DNA of 27,691 nucleotides from a virus, in the IMG/VR virus record IMGVR_UViG_3300033143_001169, positions 1-27,691 of that record. One strand, 5' to 3'. The notes under the pieces are model-generated. The model searched no databases. It was not told where the DNA came from and saw only the letters and a list, made by a program, of their open reading frames with translations. The position numbers and the translations under genes are program-made. This document shows positions 1-6,423 of the stretch, piece by piece (the first letter of the stretch is position 1; every line of letters starts with the position of its first letter).

Positions 1-354
1 ATCATTCTTGCTAGTGAGGTTGAGGCTAAATCATCAAAAAAGGAGTTAATAATCCCCGAAAAGAAGTCGATACTCACTATTTCTGGGGTCACAAAGGAAT
101 CAAGTGAGGATACAAGAAGTGACACAGAGAGTGCAGATGTGGACTTTCTTTATATCTTGGGGCCTCGTGGTATTGCTATCTCGGCTAATGACTGGAGTGG
201 ACTAACCAAACATGGCTGTGGCTCGTGTGCTTGTGACTTAGATATTAAAGATAGTTTCGATGTAGAATGGATGGGGGATAATAAAGATCAACCTGTCTGT
301 GGTTCATGTTTTGCAGGAATGTATGGTAAAGGTAATAAAGACAAGGTACATTAA
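1..354 (+). CDS. 3' end of unrecognised protein with CxxC motifs (partial)
   Basis: The reading frame is open from the first base of the window, so this is the C-terminal end of a gene that begins upstream; a GTG at 139 is possible but has no obvious ribosome-binding site. About 117 residues are visible. The first part is polar and charged, rich in Ser, Glu and Lys, and looks unstructured. The C-terminal part carries CGSCACD and, about 25 residues later, CGSC, a spacing that suggests a small zinc-binding knuckle. The TAA stop is followed at once by the palindromic module at 354-387. I do not recognise the family, and no function can be given. Confidence 0.6.
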   Translation: MILASEVEAKSSKKELIIPEKKSILTISGVTKESSEDTRSDTESADVDFLYILGPRGIAISANDWSGLTKHGCGSCACDLDIKDSFDVEWMGDNKDQPVCGSCFAGMYGKGNKDKVH

Positions 355-387
355 ACTAGTCTAGACTAGATTCGAGGAGGTTGTATG
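354..387 (+). repeat. Palindromic stop module, copy 1 (palindrome + SD + ATG)
   Basis: AACTAGTCTAGACTA at 354-368 is identical to 3114-3128, and the palindrome is perfect over 14 bp (356-369). It has TAG in all three frames and, being palindromic, on both strands. Six bases further on, AGGAGGTTGTATG (375-387) is also identical to 3136-3148 and supplies a full Shine-Dalgarno and start codon for a short peptide. The two copies bracket the ATP-grasp/cyclotransferase cassette. Whether it acts as an operator, a translational insulator or a recombination site cannot be told from sequence. Confidence 0.8.
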
Positions 388-480
388 AAAATATTATTAA
401 TGATTATAGGTGTCTGTTTAGATATATGGTTATATGTCTTATTAATCATGGCCTTATTAAAATATGTATATGGAGGATAA
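385..480 (+). CDS. 31-residue hydrophobic membrane peptide
   Basis: This short ORF starts at an ATG five bases after a full AGGAGG (375-380). Almost the whole product is hydrophobic (starting MKILLMIIGVC, with an LYVLLIMALL run later), so it should form one membrane-spanning helix. Its last codons (TAT GGA GGA) are also the Shine-Dalgarno of the next gene, whose ATG lies one base after this stop, so the two are probably translationally coupled. The strong ribosome site and tight coupling argue that it is real despite its size. Function unknown; an inner-membrane effector or a pure leader peptide are both possible. Confidence 0.6.
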   Translation: MKILLMIIGVCLDIWLYVLLIMALLKYVYGG

Positions 481-481
481 T

Positions 482-1294
482 ATGCAACGACGAAGATTAA
501 GACAGAGAGTACCACAATTCCGTATCTTACCTTATAAGATGGGAAGTAAGGGAGCTACTCTATTAGCAGAAGGATTACGTATGGAAGGAGAGAAATGCTT
601 TAAGGTATTTCCTAACCGAGCATATATCCCCCGACCCCTCCATACTATCATCAACTGGGGCTCTGGAGATGCCCCTAATTGGGACGTAGGGGATGCTACT
701 ATGCTAAACCATCCATATTATGTACGGGGAGCCTCTAACAAGCTCACAGCCTTTCAGATGATGAAAGAGGCAGGGGTATCCATACCAGAGTTTACAACAG
801 ATAGTGATGTAGCAAGAGGGTGGGTACGGAATGATGAGAAAGTAGTATCTCGTTATAAGTTACAAGGACATAGTGGAGATGGTATTGAGATAAGTGGTGA
901 TTATGACACATTCATACATCGTCCTCGCCCACCTCTATATGTAAAATACATAAAGAAACAAGATGAATACCGTGTACATGTATTCAACGGTAACGTAATT
1001 GATATTCAACAGAAAAGAAAGAAGCGGGAGATAGATAATGAAGAAGTGGATTACAAAGTACGGAGCCACGATAATGGATGGGTATTTTGTAGGGATAATC
1101 TTAACCCTCCTCCGAGTATTAGCAGTGATGCTACATCTGCTATGGCTGCTCTTGGCCTTGACTTTGGAGCTGTTGATATCATTTGGAACAACCATCAGCA
1201 AAAGAGTTATGTCTTGGAAGTCAATACTGCTCCGGGATTAGAAGGAACAACATTAACAAAGTACGTAAATGCAATTAAACAATCAATCAGATAG
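482..1294 (+). CDS. ATP-grasp ligase-like protein
   Basis: A 270-residue protein with the layout of an ATP-grasp enzyme, the fold that activates a carboxylate as acyl-phosphate and joins it to an amine or thiol. Visible marks: NKLTAFQMMKEAGVSIPEF at about 86-104 (pre-ATP-grasp helix and hinge), a glycine-rich loop GHSGDGI at 129-135, YVKYIKKQDEYRVHVFNG at 153-170 (adenine/ribose contact strand), D232, and a C-terminal LEVNTAPGLEG with E246 and N248 as likely Mg ligands. The length fits small RimK-like phage ATP-grasp proteins. The start at 482 is chosen because GGAGG at 472-476 precedes it; the in-frame ATG at 464 lies inside the previous ORF. Phage ATP-grasp enzymes have been linked by others to amidoligase and peptide-tag chemistry. 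A cyclotransferase-like gene lies 1.4 kb downstream in the same run of genes. The acceptor and donor are unknown. Confidence 0.82.
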   Translation: MQRRRLRQRVPQFRILPYKMGSKGATLLAEGLRMEGEKCFKVFPNRAYIPRPLHTIINWGSGDAPNWDVGDATMLNHPYYVRGASNKLTAFQMMKEAGVSIPEFTTDSDVARGWVRNDEKVVSRYKLQGHSGDGIEISGDYDTFIHRPRPPLYVKYIKKQDEYRVHVFNGNVIDIQQKRKKREIDNEEVDYKVRSHDNGWVFCRDNLNPPPSISSDATSAMAALGLDFGAVDIIWNNHQQKSYVLEVNTAPGLEGTTLTKYVNAIKQSIR

Positions 1295-1305
1295 GAGTAA
1301 AAAAA

Positions 1306-1761
1306 ATGAGTCAATTTCATAATTTTAAAACACCACACGGTTCTGTATATTTTAACGTAGCACAGATGCATGGGTGTTGTGGTACTACTGTAATTTATGA
1401 TGTAGGTTTCAGAAATGTTTCAGATGCTGATAAATTATATCAATATTTCCATGATGAAATTATCTTTGGTGGGGAAGATTTATCAGAGGCTAAACAGGAC
1501 GGTAGATTTGTATCAGCAATAAATAGAGATAATGATAAGTGGTTAGTTAATAAATTTATCTTAACAGATGCAAAACGTAGTAAAACTGCAAACTCAATTT
1601 ATAACTTCTGTCATTCAGTAGGTGCTCACTATGGAACAGTAACTCATAACCCTAATAGTGGTAATAAAGTACAAGTCTTTGAACTATCACGTCCTAAAGA
1701 TAAATATCTTAGTAAGCATGGTCGTTATGTATCACAAGAAACAGGTGTACAAACTCCATAA
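1306..1761 (+). CDS. CCG-motif protein, paralog A
   Basis: A 151-residue protein of no family I can name. It starts at ATG 1306 after GGAG about ten bases upstream, only 11 bases after the ATP-grasp gene. Visible features: HGCCGTTVIYD with C24 and C25, an IYNFC segment with C102, and HNPNSGNKVQVF at 114-125. The same three landmarks (CCG with VI, IY..C, NP.SGNKV..F) recur in the same order in the next gene, so the two are paralogs. There is no signal peptide or membrane helix. The conserved cysteines could bind metal, be redox-active, or be a modification site. Being next to an ATP-grasp gene makes a role as its substrate or partner possible, but that is inference only. Confidence 0.75.
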   Translation: MSQFHNFKTPHGSVYFNVAQMHGCCGTTVIYDVGFRNVSDADKLYQYFHDEIIFGGEDLSEAKQDGRFVSAINRDNDKWLVNKFILTDAKRSKTANSIYNFCHSVGAHYGTVTHNPNSGNKVQVFELSRPKDKYLSKHGRYVSQETGVQTP

Positions 1762-1855
1762 AAATCAATACCTTAACAAATAAATAGAAAATAAATTGAA
1801 CTTATTGGATATTTAGTTGTCCAAAACCTATTAAATAATACAGGAGATTAAATAC

Positions 1856-2485
1856 ATGACAAGAAATAATAATTCACGAGGGACACCTTGGTATGATTAT
1901 GCTAGAGCATATGGTGTAGCTGATCTACGTGGATCAGCACAATTATCTACTCAATCTCCTACAATACAAGAGGAAAGGAAAAAAGATATGAATAAAAAAG
2001 AAGTAGAACAAACAGAAGCACAGAAGTTAAATCCTGAGGAAGCCTATTGGGCATTCAGAACAGAGAATGGTGCAGTAAGATATCAACATAATGGTTTACC
2101 ATCTTGTTGTGGTATTATTGTTATCCATAAATTATTCTTTGGTAATATTAAGGAAGGTATGAAGAAAGAGTTCTATAAAGAGTTTGAAGAACACCTACGT
2201 AAAATATCAGGAGTAAATGAATTAGATGGTGATTGGGATATGGATCGTGGTGTACTTATGATGAGTGATGCAGTAGGTGGGGAACAGAATCAAAAGGGCG
2301 GTACTAGCCCCTGTATCTATGATATGTGTACAACATTAGGATGGGATATTAGTAATGAATATTATAATCCACGTTCAGGTAATAAGGTAGTAACCTTTAT
2401 GACAGCAAGAGAGGCTTATGGTGACGCATTACAATATCCTTTAGAAAAAAGTAAATGGGCAAAACAATTTGGAGTAGAAGTATAA
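1856..2485 (+). CDS. CCG-motif protein, paralog B, with N-terminal extension
   Basis: A 209-residue paralog of the preceding gene. Shared marks: LPSCCGIIVIH with C84/C85, CIYDMC (C153, C158) and YNPRSGNKVVTF at 170-181. It differs in a polar leader of about 44 residues. Two in-frame starts both look usable: ATG 1856 (AGGAG at 1842-1846) and ATG 1988 (AAGGA at 1975-1979); the second gives a 165-residue protein close in size to paralog A. The 94-base gap upstream (1762-1855) is very AT-rich and holds only a weak hairpin (TTGGA/TCCAA); I see no clear promoter in it. Not recognised as any known family. Two protein forms may be made. Confidence 0.72.
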   Translation: MTRNNNSRGTPWYDYARAYGVADLRGSAQLSTQSPTIQEERKKDMNKKEVEQTEAQKLNPEEAYWAFRTENGAVRYQHNGLPSCCGIIVIHKLFFGNIKEGMKKEFYKEFEEHLRKISGVNELDGDWDMDRGVLMMSDAVGGEQNQKGGTSPCIYDMCTTLGWDISNEYYNPRSGNKVVTFMTAREAYGDALQYPLEKSKWAKQFGVEV

Positions 2486-2733
2486 TGAATAAGATACAAT
2501 ATAGAGTAATTAAAGTAAATTCACGTGGAGAGATCATAACTAATGTTGTTTCCAGAGATACATTAATAGAAGCAGAAACAGTAATTAATAATTATCTCAA
2601 AACTAATCCTAGTAGTATATATGAAATACATAAGGTTATCCCATTAGTACAGATTAAACGTAAAGTAATACCTATTGAAACTGAAATAATTAACTTAGAT
2701 CTTGATAACAAAGAAGAGGAGAATAAAGTATAA
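2485..2733 (+). CDS. Small hypothetical protein
   Basis: An 82-residue protein whose ATG overlaps the previous stop (TAATG), preceded by GGAG about ten bases upstream. An earlier in-frame ATG at 2455 lies inside paralog B and lacks support. The N-terminal half reads like an alpha/beta segment beginning MNKIQYRVIKVNSRGEIIT; the C-terminus is acidic and charged. No motif is recognisable. It sits between the CCG paralogs and the cyclotransferase-like gene, coupled to both by TAATG overlaps, so it is probably made with them. Confidence 0.6.
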   Translation: MNKIQYRVIKVNSRGEIITNVVSRDTLIEAETVINNYLKTNPSSIYEIHKVIPLVQIKRKVIPIETEIINLDLDNKEEENKV

Positions 2734-3119
2734 TGGATAAATTAATACATATGGGTGGAGATCAATTAGAAAAGGTACGTGTCTTTGTATATGGTTCTTT
2801 AAAGAAAGGATTTGGTAATCATCCTTATCATTTAAGTAAGGCAAATATGATTGGTGAGGCAGAGACATTACCACAGTATTCTTTATTCTCTTTAGGTTCA
2901 TTTCCTGGAGTCATTAAAGGTGGTGTTACCTCTGTACAAGGTGAGTTATATGAGGTAGATCGTGAAGAACTACGTAGTCTTGATCAACTAGAAGGACATC
3001 CGGGTTTCTACCAACGAGAAGTTATTGATACTAGTGAGGGTGAGGCTTGGATCTATCTCTTACCAGAAGATAAGTACAAAGGGTATGAAGTGATTGAGTC
3101 AGGAATCTGGGGTAACTAG
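2733..3119 (+). CDS. Gamma-glutamylcyclotransferase-like (AIG2/GGCT fold) protein
   Basis: A 128-residue protein with the marks of the GGCT/AIG2-like family, whose classical members release 5-oxoproline from gamma-glutamyl amines. Visible: VFVYGSLKKG at 17-26 (substrate-binding YGSL loop), FPGVIKGG at 57-64, GELYEVD at 70-76, and LDQLEGHPGFYQR at 83-95 with E87 as likely catalytic acid/base. Length is typical. The start at 2733 overlaps the previous stop as TAATG, with GAGGAG 11 bases upstream; an ATG at 2751 is an alternative. Its TAG stop is built into palindrome copy 2. Together with the ATP-grasp gene upstream it suggests making and breaking of gamma-glutamyl or peptide amide bonds; the family also contains amidotransferase-like members, so the substrate is open. 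Confidence 0.82.
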   Translation: MDKLIHMGGDQLEKVRVFVYGSLKKGFGNHPYHLSKANMIGEAETLPQYSLFSLGSFPGVIKGGVTSVQGELYEVDREELRSLDQLEGHPGFYQREVIDTSEGEAWIYLLPEDKYKGYEVIESGIWGN

Positions 3120-3148
3120 TCTAGACTAAGTTTATAGGAGGTTGTATG
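3114..3148 (+). repeat. Palindromic stop module, copy 2 (palindrome + SD + ATG)
   Basis: AACTAGTCTAGACTA at 3114-3128 repeats 354-368 exactly, and AGGAGGTTGTATG at 3136-3148 repeats 375-387 exactly; only the 6-7 base linker differs. The palindrome is perfect over 12 bp here (3117-3128). The stop codon of the cyclotransferase-like gene is the first TAG of the palindrome. As in copy 1, the module ends on the start codon of a short peptide. Confidence 0.8.
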
Positions 3149-3265
3149 GAGGATAATGAATCAGTATTCCCATGTAGTTTAATAATGTGGGTATACTATA
3201 ATACAGGTAGTAGGTTTAGATTTCTAGTAAAGTTATCTAATTGGTACTATAGTAAGGTAATTTAA
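3146..3265 (+). CDS. 39-residue peptide after module copy 2
   Basis: Short ORF starting at the ATG of the second module, five bases after AGGAGG. The product begins MEDNESVFPCSLIM and continues with an aromatic stretch WVYYNTG and a basic, Tyr-rich end. It is not similar to the 31-residue peptide after copy 1 beyond its small size and hydrophobic patches. The strong ribosome site is the main evidence that it is translated. Function unknown. Confidence 0.5.
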   Translation: MEDNESVFPCSLIMWVYYNTGSRFRFLVKLSNWYYSKVI

Positions 3266-3277
3266 GAGGGAAGGATA

Positions 3278-3472
3278 ATGAATGAAGAATATGAAGAAAA
3301 GACATATGTAGTACGATGTACACATTGTGAAAGGGATGTACTCCATGCAGCAGATACAGGGGAACCTATCCTAGAAGAGAGTTGTGGGGATATGAATTGT
3401 GAGCTACTATCATCAGCACGTAATGGTGGAGATCCTGAGCCTTTAGATTTTAACAATGATGGGGGGTGTTGA
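3278..3472 (+). CDS. Small Cys-containing protein (possible zinc knuckle)
   Basis: A 64-residue acidic protein preceded by AAGGA six bases before the ATG. It has CTHC near residues 14-17 and a second Cys pair further on (SCGDMNC), spaced as in small zinc-ribbon proteins, then an acidic, disordered tail ending in GGC. Its stop is followed one base later by the next start. Family not recognised. Small zinc-binding proteins of phages often bind host enzymes or nucleic acid, but nothing here says which. Confidence 0.6.
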   Translation: MNEEYEEKTYVVRCTHCERDVLHAADTGEPILEESCGDMNCELLSSARNGGDPEPLDFNNDGGC

Positions 3473-3473
3473 T

Positions 3474-3623
3474 ATGAAAATATATATAGTACTTTATTCT
3501 TTAAAGTCTGGAGATATAGATATTGCACTCTTTGATAATTATAAAGAAGCTAGCGATTTCCATATGAATGAAACTACTTCATTTTCACTTAAAAGTAGAA
3601 TACTAAATGAAATGATGCAATGA
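3474..3623 (+). CDS. 49-residue hypothetical protein
   Basis: Short ORF that starts one base after the preceding stop (GGGGGG about 11 bases upstream) and ends in an ATGA overlap with the primase-helicase start. The product begins MKIYIVLYSLKSGDIDIALF, looks like a small alpha/beta protein and has no motif I recognise. Position and overlaps on both sides support it as a real member of the operon. Confidence 0.55.
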   Translation: MKIYIVLYSLKSGDIDIALFDNYKEASDFHMNETTSFSLKSRILNEMMQ

Positions 3624-5278
3624 GTAAAGAATTCAAAGAGAGTGGAACAAACATAGGCCATGAAGCATGTATTAAATGTAGTAGTAGTGATGCTATGGCC
3701 TTATACGAGCATGAGGATGGGTCTGTAGATGGGTATTGTTGGTCATGCGATACTTACATCTCAGATCCTATGGGGGAAGAAAAGGTTATGAAAAAGAATG
3801 AGAAAGCGGATGTATCATCCTATGAGAATGTAGAGGATATCTTAAAGTATCCTATGAGGGAATTAACCAGTAGAGGTATATCCTTAGATGCAGCACAGAA
3901 GTATGGTGTACGAGTAAGTACAAATCAAACTACAGGAGAGATTGATGCCCACTACTACCCATATGTAAAGAACGGGCGAGTAGTTGGTTATAATAAAAGA
4001 AGTTTACCAAAGTCATTCCATGCAGTAGGGGATAGGAAAGATCCTACCTTATTTGGACAACATCTCTGTGGTAATGGTGGTAAGTTATTAGTAATTGTAG
4101 AAGGAGAATTAGATACCTTAGCTGCTTATGATATGTTTAGGCAGAAGGGTAAAAAGTATAGAGTAGTTGGCCTACCTACTGGAGCTAATGCAAAGGCGAT
4201 TCGATCAAACTTAGAATGGATTGAAAAGTTTGAGACAGTAATCTTAGCATTAGACCAAGATGAAAAGGGACAGGAGGCTAAGGATATCATAAGCAATCTA
4301 ATCAGTAATGGAAAGGTTAAAATCGCTTCATTCTCTGAGAAAGATCCTAATGAGATGTTAGTGAAAGGAAAAGTAGAAGAGTTCTTTAGTGCAATAATGA
4401 ACGCTGCTGAGTACAGACCTGATGGGATTGTAAGTATTGATGATATCTTTGAGCAGGCAGTTAAGCCTGTAGAATGGGGACTCTCTTGGCCTTGGCCTAA
4501 GTTGACTGAATTAACATTCGGCAGACGTAGGAAAGAGTTATATGGGCTAGGAGCAGGTACGGGGACTGGTAAAACTGAGTTGTTTAAGGAAGTAATAGAC
4601 CATATCTTAGATACAGAAGACAGTCCCGTAGGACTCCTATTCTTAGAAGAGGAACCAGCTATGACAGCTAAGATACTAGCTGGAAAGAGCGTTAATAAAA
4701 CATTCCATATTCCAGATAGTGGATGGAAGCAGGAAGAACTAGTGGGTGCCCTTAATGGTATGAGAGGAAGGGTATTTTTATATGACCATTGGGGGAGTAA
4801 GGATTATGAAACTCTTCGTGCAAAGATACGATATATGGTTGTTACATTAGGGATTAAGGATGTATTCTTAGATCACCTTACTGCATTAGTAGCAGAAGAA
4901 CCAGATGAGAATAAGGCATTAGGCCGTATCATGGCTAATCTAGCAGCTCTGACGCAAGAGTTAGATTTTACCTTATATTTTATATCACATTTAACAACAC
5001 CGTCTGGTACTCCTCATGAAGAGGGGGGACGGGTAACATCTAGTCAATTTAGGGGGAGTCGTGCAATTGCGTTCTGGGCGAATTACCTATTTGGACTAGA
5101 GAGGAATCAACAAGCAGATGATCCAGAAGAACGCCACACCACTACCTTCCGAGTATTGAAGGATAGGTATACTGGTAGAGCAACAGGAGAGGTATTCTAT
5201 ATGGGTTATAATCATGAAGAAGGGCGATTCTATGAAAGAGAGGAGCCTCCAGTTAAAGTAGAGGAGAGTGAATTCTAA
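3620..5278 (+). CDS. T7 gp4-type primase-helicase
   Basis: A 552-residue bifunctional replication enzyme: the N-terminal part makes RNA primers, the C-terminal part is a hexameric 5'-3' DNA helicase. Domains in order: zinc-binding domain with C17/C20 and C40/C43; TOPRIM primase core with VIVEGELDT (E161) and LALDQDE (D211, D213); RecA/DnaB-like helicase with Walker A GAGTGTGKT at 311-319, Walker B VFLDH (D418), and SQFRGSRAI at 475-483 as a likely DNA-binding/arginine-finger region. The acidic tail ends in a Phe (EESEF), as in T7 gp4, where the tail contacts the polymerase. Length is close to T7 gp4 (566). The ATG overlaps the previous stop. An internal ATG at 3788 could give a form lacking the zinc domain (see findings). 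Confidence 0.95.
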   Translation: MSKEFKESGTNIGHEACIKCSSSDAMALYEHEDGSVDGYCWSCDTYISDPMGEEKVMKKNEKADVSSYENVEDILKYPMRELTSRGISLDAAQKYGVRVSTNQTTGEIDAHYYPYVKNGRVVGYNKRSLPKSFHAVGDRKDPTLFGQHLCGNGGKLLVIVEGELDTLAAYDMFRQKGKKYRVVGLPTGANAKAIRSNLEWIEKFETVILALDQDEKGQEAKDIISNLISNGKVKIASFSEKDPNEMLVKGKVEEFFSAIMNAAEYRPDGIVSIDDIFEQAVKPVEWGLSWPWPKLTELTFGRRRKELYGLGAGTGTGKTELFKEVIDHILDTEDSPVGLLFLEEEPAMTAKILAGKSVNKTFHIPDSGWKQEELVGALNGMRGRVFLYDHWGSKDYETLRAKIRYMVVTLGIKDVFLDHLTALVAEEPDENKALGRIMANLAALTQELDFTLYFISHLTTPSGTPHEEGGRVTSSQFRGSRAIAFWANYLFGLERNQQADDPEERHTTTFRVLKDRYTGRATGEVFYMGYNHEEGRFYEREEPPVKVEESEF

Positions 5279-5703
5279 TGGGGGATATGTCAGATTATTA
5301 CCTTGAGATGGAAATGTATCCTGAGTGGGATAGGATATATGATCCTCCTAAAAGGCAGAAGTATCCTAAGGATAAAAGGTCTTTAGAGTTAGCTAATACC
5401 CTAAAGGGATTACTTAAACAAAGAGGTCTTATAGTCCGTATTAACCAAGCAGCTAGTGGTTCATGTTATATTACTTTTACTGACGATAGGATTGGTCAAT
5501 GTAGGGTTGGTAATCATGAAGAGTTAGGAAGGTTAGGGTATAGATGGCATGTTAGGTGGGATATTAAGGAGAGATATGTCAATAAGGATAAAGGACATAA
5601 TCAATTCATATATCCATCTAATGAGTTAAGAGATTTAGTATCCCATATCTATAATTATTATCAGAAGATATTAGGAACAGGAGATGAATTTAAATGCGTT
5701 TAG
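5278..5703 (+). CDS. Hypothetical protein in replication operon
   Basis: A 141-residue protein, start overlapping the primase-helicase stop (TAATG) with GGAG 11 bases upstream. The N-terminus is acidic and aromatic, then comes a likely alpha/beta core around SCYITFTDDRIGQCRVGNHE and YRWHVRWDI. Basic and Tyr-rich C-terminal part. No family recognised. Its place between helicase and polymerase exonuclease suggests a DNA-metabolism accessory role, but only by position. The last ten bases overlap the next gene. Confidence 0.65.
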   Translation: MGDMSDYYLEMEMYPEWDRIYDPPKRQKYPKDKRSLELANTLKGLLKQRGLIVRINQAASGSCYITFTDDRIGQCRVGNHEELGRLGYRWHVRWDIKERYVNKDKGHNQFIYPSNELRDLVSHIYNYYQKILGTGDEFKCV

Positions 5704-6164
5704 TATTTGATTGTGAAACAAACGGTTTACTAGATGAGGTTACTCAAATTTGGTGTATTGTTGCAAAGGATATTGATCAACCAGACAATGCACTATATTA
5801 CTTCCAACCAGATGATATAGCTGTTGGATTAGAATTTTTATTAGAAGCAGAGGTGTTAATTGGTCACAATATTATCGGGTATGATATACCTGTATTTAAG
5901 AAATTCCATCCTTTTGAATATACTGGGGAACTTATTGATACATTAATTGTCTCAAGGTTACAATGGCCTGATAGGCCAAGCCCTAAAGAATATAAGGGGA
6001 GAGCACCTCATAGTGTTGAGGCTTGGGGGCATAGGTTAGGTTTCCATAAGCCAGAACATAATGATTGGACACAGTTTAGTCCTGAGATGTTACATAGATG
6101 TAAGGAGGATGTACTGGGGACTGAGAAGATTTATAATGCTTTATTAGAGGAGAGAAAGAGATGA
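5694..6164 (+). CDS. DNA polymerase 3'-5' exonuclease domain, separate gene
   Basis: A 156-residue DEDD-type exonuclease matching the N-terminal proofreading domain of T7 DNA polymerase (gp5). Marks: FDCETNG with D6 and E8 (Exo I), GHNIIGYDIP with D64 (Exo II), IDTLIVSRL with D82, HSVEAWGHRLG at 106-116 (T7 has a closely similar HALEAWGYRLG), and a final KEDV with D139 (Exo III). It ends after about 156 residues with no polymerase domain; that domain is encoded 790 bases downstream at 6955. The two products must work together, presumably as a complex, to give a proofreading polymerase. The ATG overlaps the previous gene; an ATGATG junction joins it to the next. Confidence 0.88.
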   Translation: MRLVFDCETNGLLDEVTQIWCIVAKDIDQPDNALYYFQPDDIAVGLEFLLEAEVLIGHNIIGYDIPVFKKFHPFEYTGELIDTLIVSRLQWPDRPSPKEYKGRAPHSVEAWGHRLGFHKPEHNDWTQFSPEMLHRCKEDVLGTEKIYNALLEERKR

Positions 6165-6361
6165 TGCCAATAGATGTTTTATTCTTAGCTAATGTTATGG
6201 AAAGAGTAGTTAATAAAACTCCTAAAATGGGGTTTGAAGGAGCTATGGGGTTCATGATAATGGAACTAAGAACTGGAGTTAAAGAATATCAAAATGGAAA
6301 TCAAAAGGCACTTACTATGGATAATGTTAAATCAGGAAGAGTAAGAGGAGATAGAAAATGA
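6161..6361 (+). CDS. Small hypothetical protein between the polymerase parts
   Basis: A 66-residue, largely helical protein beginning MMPIDVLFLANVMERVV with a basic C-terminus. ATG at 6161 overlaps the exonuclease stop; a second Met at 6164 is equally possible. No motif recognised. It is the first of four small ORFs that lie between the exonuclease and polymerase genes. Confidence 0.55.
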   Translation: MMPIDVLFLANVMERVVNKTPKMGFEGAMGFMIMELRTGVKEYQNGNQKALTMDNVKSGRVRGDRK

Positions 6362-6423
6362 TATACTATGCAGTATATACAATATTATATATAGAACCAG
6401 TTATGAAGGTGATATGGGTATGA
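6358..6423 (+). CDS. 21-residue ORF (possible leader peptide)
   Basis: A very short ORF (MIYYAVYTILY...) with ATGA overlaps at both ends, joining the 66-residue gene to the SLOG gene. It closes what would otherwise be a gap of about 60 bases, so its main role may be translational coupling. The upstream GAGGAG (6346-6351) supports initiation. No function can be given and it may be only a spacer. Confidence 0.35.
   Translation: MIYYAVYTILYIEPVMKVIWV

Noticed and set aside
356-369. The palindrome equals a well-known synthetic all-frame stop linker, raising the idea of a cloning artefact.
   Set aside because: A second copy with the same downstream ribosome site and ATG lies at 3116-3148, one copy provides the natural stop codon of a gene, and no vector or linker sequence surrounds either copy.
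935-1201. Open frame of 88 residues on the minus strand inside the ATP-grasp gene.
   Set aside because: It lies wholly within a well-supported gene on the other strand and its product is a low-complexity hydrophobic sequence with no ribosome site.
1762-1855. Promoter or terminator in the 94-base gap between the CCG paralogs.
   Set aside because: Only a 5-bp TTGGA/TCCAA hairpin without U-run and no -35/-10 pair with proper spacing could be found.
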